A DNA stretch of 64,000 nucleotides, from assembly GCA_051294375.1 (NCBI GenBank), contig CM119263.1, positions 27,490,568 to 27,554,567 on the forward strand, read 5' to 3'. Positions within the stretch are counted from its first letter, which is position 1. The number at the start of each line of letters is the position of its first letter. Position numbers and translations under genes: made by a program. The stretch is from Paraspadella gotoi (taxonomy: Eukaryota; Chaetognatha). This document shows positions 47,730-56,111 of the stretch, piece by piece. A model generated the notes under the pieces. It was not told the DNA's origin. It made no database searches and was given only the letters and a program-made list of their open reading frames with translations.

Positions 47730-50700
47730 AGGAAAGAAAGAAAGAAAGAAAAAATATATTTTTCAGCGAAAATAATAACATTAAATAAGAACACTCTGTA
47801 CTTACTTTCCTATTTTGCTGACTTTAAAACCATTACCCACCCACATCCGTCATTGACTGCCCACTTCCCCCACACTCAGTCTTCCATCCTTCGGAAAACA
47901 TCGTCAACATCCTCCTCATCATCTCCTCCACCTTCAAACTCATCGCCGCGACCAGCGCTTCACTCTACGTCACCTTCCTCGGATTCGAGGAATCCTGGAA
48001 CGGTTGGATGGGTCAACGAAACGTCTTCATCACCATCATGATCCTCTCCTTTTTGATGACCTTGGCGGAGATCGTCTTCAAGTTCCACACAGGCTTCATC
48101 GATCGAGAGACGGGGAGAGTGTCGCTGAGTCCTCCGGACATTTACTACCATTACTTGAAGACTCCCTCGCAGATGCCGCTGGATGTGGTGTCTCTCTTCC
48201 CGCTTTGGATCTTTTACTTTTTAATCATCCCATTGTTCACCCAGAATGACGTGTTGGGTCAGACTAAATTCGTCTTTGTACGCCTGTCGATGCTCTTATT
48301 TCTGGTGCCCAACTACATCCAAGCCTCGCGATCAATCCAGTTCTATTACTCACCTACGCAACCGCGTCCTTACAGCATGACGCTGTTCATGATAAAGCAG
48401 CTGTTTCAAACGCTGTTGACCATCTTCCTAGCGTTTGCCGTCGCGGCCAGCGCTTGGATCTTGGTCGGTTGTCCCAACGGTGCGATCGATTACGCAAAGT
48501 GCTCCCAGCCCGGTTGGATCCGGGTCGCCTACAAGACCAAGCCCATTTACACGTCGCTTCATCTGCTCATCAACTCTTTTTACTTTTCCATGTCGACGGC
48601 AGTGGGCGCGGGCATTGGCGACATCACCGGGCATAACTTGGGAGAGTTGTACCTCTTCACCGTGCTGTTCTTGTATTTTGCCATGTTGAACAGCGTGTTG
48701 CAGGTGAAAAATTACATTTTTTTGTCATTCTTATGCTTTCTTACTGAACAGACAGTGATAATTGTTAAGTGTTAATGACAGAACCGTTCAATATAAGCAG
48801 TCCCTGAGCTAACACCATGTTACAGGCGGGTTAAGCGCCCCGTCCCTCTTAACTGCTAGGCGGCCACCGGGCTAGAACCCCGGACCTTTGGGTTGGGAGG
48901 CGAATGACTTGCCTCCGGCACCAATGGCCGCTGATGAACGCTTGGTGGATTTTAGTCCACCATATTATTTTCTTTTTTATGTTACAATTATAACAAAATA
49001 AATTTTGTTGGTTTACAAACCACGACTGTTTTATTAAAAATTATTTAACATGTCTGTATGTTCTATATAAAAAAAATCTTTGTTTGTAACCAAATAAAAT
49101 TTTTGTTACTTTTGTTAATCATTATCACTCAATTTTTGATAATAGACAATATCTTATATTTTTTCTTATAATTGTAATTAATTTACAATTTCTTTTATCC
49201 TTCCAGGCGCAAATCGTGAGTAACATGTACGCGATCGCAGCTCAGGCGGAGAAGTCGGACAAGTTGATAGAAGAATTTGAAGTCGCGATGTCGACTTTTG
49301 GACTCAAGAAACAAACGCAGAATACGATCATGAATTATCTCAACATGGATCGATGCCACGAGTTTCGACTGCAAAATCTTTTTGTGTAAGCCTAAGCTAA
49401 TAAAATATATTCTAAAAATCAGTCTCTCCACGCGCTGTCAGTGTCTCTCTGGGTAACTACGTGATTGAAAGAAAAAAATATGTTAATCTTTAAACAATGG
49501 TTTGTAGCTAAAGTTAAATTTATCAGGAATACTAAAAATTGAAAATCTTGTTATAAATATTCGACGTAAGAATAGTAAAAAAATTTTATAAAAGCCTTGA
49601 ATATATATTTTTATTTTTGACTAATGCCGAATCTAAATTTGATCTTTTCCCTTCATCTCCACTTCACTCCAGCGATCTCCATCCAGGCCTCAGAAAGGAC
49701 GTCCATTACGCCCTCTGCAAAAAGTTCTTGAAGCTTCTCAAGCTTACTTGCACGGTGGGCGTGGCCAGACGCCTCTCTCTCTACGTTGAAGAGCAGATTT
49801 ATCTCCCCGGCGACCTCGTTGTTCCCTTCGGAAGCATAATCGACGAGGCGAGAATGGGGGGAGGAAGGATTTATGTTTACTGATGAAGTGGGTCAGGAAA
49901 GATTTATATTTAATTTTTCATTGGTTGGAAAGATTTACGTGGGGAAGAATTTTTATTTGCTTGAACTTTTTTCGGCTTTAGGAGGTTTTGTTTACAGTTT
50001 ATTGAAATATATATTCTTACAATCTTACTTGTTTCATTCTAAATATCTTATCTGCCGTATTAATCATAAAAAACGTTGAAAAAATATTTCTTTTTCTTCA
50101 AAAATAATCTAAAACGTCTAAAAAAAATATTTACAAAGCAGTAATCTACAAACCAAAAAGACAAGAGAAGAAAAAATGAACAAAACGAACAAATATCTTA
50201 GCTAAGCTCCCCCCCCCACCACTTCAGTTTTTCTTCGTGGTCTCGGGCAACTCTGACTCACCTTCAACGACGCAACAAACGTCTCTCCGACGGCGAACTC
50301 ATCAATGACCTCAGCGACTTCCGCATTCGCCCGGCCAACCTTCGAAGTCATCTGCGACACCCTCACCTTCGTCTACAAACTCAAGTTTAGCATCACTGTC
50401 ACATCATGCTGGGACTCGCGAAGTCGACATCGATCACGGAGGAGAGGAGATCAACATGGCGGACATCGACCAACGATGCGTAGAGAGAGAGGCAGACTTG
50501 ATTGATTTTGATTAATAATGCTCTCAATTGACGGTTAACAACATTACTAATACAAATTGTTAAGACGATTAACTACATTTATCACTTACAAAGGAAATTT
50601 AAATATGCAAATAAGTAAATTACTATGTTAGTATGGCACCCTTACCAGATTTTATGTTCCAAACAGAGAGAGAGTATTAGATTTTTTTCAATTGAACAAA

Positions 50701-50965
50701 TATGGAAAAGTTTTGTATTTTTATTTCAACAACATTAACATGAAAAACGAACATGTTTCGGCTATATTTTTGCTTCATCGCTTCATCAGCGCTGATGAAG
50801 ACCAAAATATAGCCGAAACATGTCGCTTTGTTTCATGTTAATTACATTTCGTTTGTTGAAAACTTTGCTTTAATGCTACCAACGAATCGAACGAAAGAAT
50901 AAAAACTATGGTTTTATATTGTAGAAGTCTCTCTCTCTCTCTCTCTCTCTTCTTCTCTCTCTCTG

Positions 50966-51012
<47 letters not shown>

Positions 51013-54000
51013 CTCCTATGCCCCCCAGAAAAATAAAAAGCACAAAAATCGCAGCCGGGGAATCAAGAATCGCAATCAGGGGCCCACCAAACAAGAAGAT
51101 GTTCAAGCGAAGAAAAGAACTCAATCCCATAATGACACATTTGCTCCCGGCACGGCGTCAAACGCCGGGGTCAACCGCCTTCAGTCCGGCCCTCACTATA
51201 CGACATCGACCGGCGCCGGACTGGGTGTCCCTTCCGGCAATCGATCCACCTCTCCGTCAATGAGCTTTCAATCCGGTCGACCTTCCGACGCGAGAATCGG
51301 GAAACCCAAAAACGTTCGATTTCGCTTCAGGCCCAGTTTCATGTCAAGATTTAAGCGCGGCGCGGTACCAGGCGCCAAACCTGGTCATCGGCCTGGTACG
51401 AGACATCGATCGAGAACAGGCACGACCTCTAGCCTTCGCCGCGGCACTGTGATAGGCGCTATTGACAACAGGAATGTCAATCGATATAAATCGAAGCGAA
51501 ATACAGCGCGAAACGTTCGAACCGATTATGATTTCCAGGTTAAACAACGCCAATACTGATAATTATTTATTTATATATTTATTTATTAATTTATTATTAA
51601 TTATTTATTTATTATTTATTTTACATGCTCTCAAGTTGATAATTTGATTGGCATTACTTGCATCTTTTTTTTTAGCGTTTCATGATTTAGACTTTCCTAT
51701 TCCTCTCCTATTTTTTCTTAATACTTTCCTATCTCTTTCCTATTTCTGATTTAGACTTTCCTATTTCTCTGCTATTTGTTATTAAGACCTTCCTATTTCT
51801 GATTTAGATTTTCCTATTTTATCTCTTGCCTATTCCTGATTTAGACTTTCCTATGCATCTCCTTATACTTATTAAGACTTTCCTATTCCTCTCCTAATTC
51901 TTATTAAAACTGTTTTATTCCTCTCCTATTATTAAGATTTTTTTGTCTCTTTCCTATTCCTGATTGAGACTATTCCTTTCCTCTTCCTTCATTTATCTTT
52001 CACCCTTTAGAACGACCCTCCAACATTGATCTCCAACGCTGGATCAGAGTTAAATGCAAACCAAGATTTGCTGAGAGTCAACGAAACCGGAATTTCGACT
52101 ATCGGGACTTCGTCGGCCACGATTAGCAATGAGCGGAGGTCAGACAGAGGCAGAGACGATAACCTCAAAAATTCCGGGGTTAACGTCAATTTGTCGCCGA
52201 AACCGTCGCCGGGAAAAGCGCCCAATCTCACCATAGACATGGTCTTGCGTCAGGGCGTCACTGGCGAGAGTGAGAATTGGTTCACCCGCGAAGATGACGA
52301 CATTGAAGTATGTGAATTTGCGGATTAATATTTTTGTGTAACTATTGGTAGATCTTAGTCAAAACGTTTTCTTCAACATAAAAAATTCAATAAGTAATCT
52401 TAATTTGTATATTTTACCTGTGGTCAAACAAGCAAGGTTGGAATTTTAATTGATATATTCATTCTATTATGTTATGGATAAGTCATAGTTGAGGCGACTT
52501 ACACACCGGTGGTAAGTCGCCTTATGTTTTTTTTTAGTTTTTTTATCGTCGCAATCGCTTTGCGTTTGCGACGATCTAGTAACGCTTTTGGACATAAGTG
52601 GCGTAGGCGTCGTCGTCGTCGTTGTCGTCGTCGGCGTTCAAATTATAGATCGCCTTTTTGATGATTAAATTTGGTGTATGAAGCTGAAAATTTATATACA
52701 GTTCTCATCATTGATGTCCGTAAAATTGGGTCAGGACAGTTATTAAATATGTTTTGTTTACGTTTTATCAAAACAAATAAATATCCTCTATTTTATTTTC
52801 ATGTCTCTTTCTCTCTCTCTTTTCTCTCTTTAATTATATATAGCTCTCTCTCTCTCTTTCCCCAGTGCTTATTCATCGGAAAAAAACGAGTCTGCAGCTG
52901 GCTCTGCAGGGGTTCTTTCTTTTTTTCTCTTTTCTCCTGCTGCTTCTGCTGCTGCCTTTTGAGTCTGCAGCTGGCTCTTCAGGGGCTCCTCTTTTTTTTC
53001 TCTCTTTTCTCTTGCTGCTTTCTGCTGTTGCCTTTTGATTTTCTTTCTCTCTCTCTCTCTCTCTCTCTCTGCATTTTTATTTTTTAAAAATTTGAATAAG
53101 GATTGAACTCTGTAAATTAGGCATCGCATTCGTTACATTCGTTGCTATCGAACATCTGTGTTTTTACTTTGTTTTTTTTATTTTTCAGGGGCTGCATCTG
53201 CTGATCAGTTTATTTTTTGACAATGAAAAAGTTTTTTTTTCAGAAAATAACTTTAATTTTCCTCGTCTGCAGATCAGTTTATTTGACAATGACAATTGAC
53301 AATGACAACAAAAAAATTTTCTTTTTTTTCCCCTTTTTTTTTCTTTTTTTTTTTCAGAAACTGTAACTTTAATTTTCCTCGGTACTTTATTTTATTTTTC
53401 TATTCATAAATTAATTTTCTTTTCTCAAAATTTTTATTTTTTTTAGTATCAAAATTTGTCGTCAATCCAGATTTCTCTTATTGAGATGCGACGATCCTTA
53501 TGCTTTTAAGATTTTTTTATATTTCGCTTTTCCATCTTTTTTTCTTTTCTCTCTTTTTCTTTCCATTCAGGACGACGAAGAGGACGAGTCAGATTACGAA
53601 GTCGAGGTGAACATCGACACAGGGAAGCTGCAGGAAAATCTAAAGCATCACTTCACGGATCAGGGTAAGTCAAAAGCAGCTGCAGGAATACCTGCAGCCT
53701 CACTTCACGGATCAGGTTGAGTCATATACAGATGCAGGATAATCTGAATATTCAGTTGAAGCATCTGGGTAAGTCAGATTCATCAGCAGGAAAATCTGTA
53801 GAATCATTTTATGGATCTTGGTGAGTCAAATACTGCTAGAGAAAAATTTGAAGCATCTCTTCAAGCTTTGGGGTAGGAGGCGGCTGCAGGAAAGGAACTT
53901 GCCACGGTTCCCCTTTCGATTCCTCACTCAGAGCGACGTCAAATGCGAGAGGTGGAAGTATGGGCGCGTCTGCTCGAGAGGATCAAGACCAAAATCCTTC

Positions 54001-54780
54001 CGACCGGAAGCGACCAGGTTGAGCTGGCTTGGTTACTGGATTCACTAGCCTACGGTCAGGGATCCCAGACGGTTTGACATATTATTATTGTCTTGACTTA
54101 TATTAGAAAATTTTTGATTTTTAATCTTAACTAAGTGAACATAAATATTTAGTATATAAAATTATCTAACGCTGCTTCGATTGTTTCGACTAATCTCTTT
54201 TCATGATTTTCACTCTTTTTAATGAACCTATTTCCACTTCACCTGATGCTGTCTCATCTTTCTACTGCTGCCATTTTTTTTAATAATTAAATACCATTTC
54301 AATATAAAATTAATCCAAATTATCTTTTACAAAAATATCAACCTTTGGAAATTATTTAAAAAAATCAAAAAATCAACATTTGGAAATTATTTAAAAAAAT
54401 CCTTGGGCACGCATTAGGGGATCGAATAAATTCGTATTATTTTTTTGTGTGCTTTTTTTTTCTTTAGGCGAGGGTAGCACTATGGTATGGGTGTTGCACC
54501 AATTTTGACAAAAAGTAGTTCAATCCTATTTTTTTAAATAAAGATCCGAAAACTTTTCAAATTTGGGTGAAAAATTCTAGGGGGGGGGTTTAATCGTTCT
54601 CAGGGTTATACTTGTCTACTCTCCTCGGTCCAGGTGGCGACGCTGTTGGCGTGGGAGGCGTTCGAGCGAAACGTCATTCAACCCAAAAATAAAACGAAAT
54701 CTCGATCTTCGTTCGATTCCGACGATTCTTTCAAAGAGCGAAAGGAATTTAAAGGTCTCTCTCTCTCTCTCGTCTCTTTT

Positions 54781-54832
<52 letters not shown>

Positions 54833-56037
54833 CACTAAATCCTTAACCCATGCCATTTCTCCAGGCAATCTCATCACCAGAGCGAAACCGGTACCGGCGG
54901 AGCCAGCCGCGCCGGCAACCCGGTAAGGCCGAAAAGCCTCCCGCCAATTTTGCGAGTCGTTCCCTGGGCAACACCGACAATAACAAGTGGAACCCGCCGG
55001 GTCGCTGGTCTCCTTCGGATGTGAACCAAAGTAACTTTTTGGTCTCGATTCCGTCTTCGAGTAGCAAAGGAATGATGTGGGTCCCTTCGTCTGCTAAACA
55101 AGAAACCGGCGGCCCTTTGAGACGCCCCAATGATACTTTGTCGAGAAGGTGATTGCCGGTGGAAGGTAGTAATATAATAATTTGTTATGTAGATTGGTAT
55201 ACAGTATAATTTTTTTTCGTTTGTATCATTTTATGAGAGCATATTTGATAGTGATGATAGTCGGTTTTGAAGGTCTCGGTTTGGCATTTCCTATGATGTA
55301 TAATATAACATATTTGTAATGAGTCGAATTTGAAACTTCATCGATTTGGTTATCCACTTTCTGCTAATCAAAAAGTACTTAAAATTTAAAAAAAAAAAAA
55401 TTAGGTAATGAACATATTGTGGCTTGGCTTGGACAATTTGCGGTCACGCTGGTTAAGTGTAATGGTGTCAGCATAAACACGCTTGTCACCACAGGTCCAA
55501 AGCCATGAGCGCCAGCTGTTGGGAGATGTCTCGCACCCCGGGCATCACACATATTATAGCTTTTTTTTTTCCTCTTTCTCTCTCTCTTTTTGCCAGAGCC
55601 GACTACGATACGCGATACGCGAATCAAAACTGGAACGCGTGGCCAGGCGCGGAGGCGAATGGGTTGTGGTTTGCGCCGGAGGAGGATGTGGAGGAGGAGG
55701 TGGTGGAGGTGGAGCTTAAGACGTCGGCGAAGCCTTCAAAGGTGACCGGACGAGCGGTTGCGAGAAATAGGCGGCTCTGATTTCGTTAGTCTTAACTCAA
55801 CGACCAAAGTAAAATTCAATAATTCCACTTAAAAGAAAAAAAAAGAAGAAAAACTCGACAAGCTTTCAATCAAGATACTCACATCTTTCTTCTTATACTA
55901 TTTGTCCAGCTGTCAAACTTTCTCTTTTTCAATTCAGAAGCCTTCAATGACTTTGGTGGGACAGCACGCCATGAATGATTTGCTTAGGGATGAGAAGAAG
56001 ACTTGGTGGCAAAGAGCCAGGGAAAGGGTGAGAGAGA

Positions 56038-56111
<74 letters not shown>

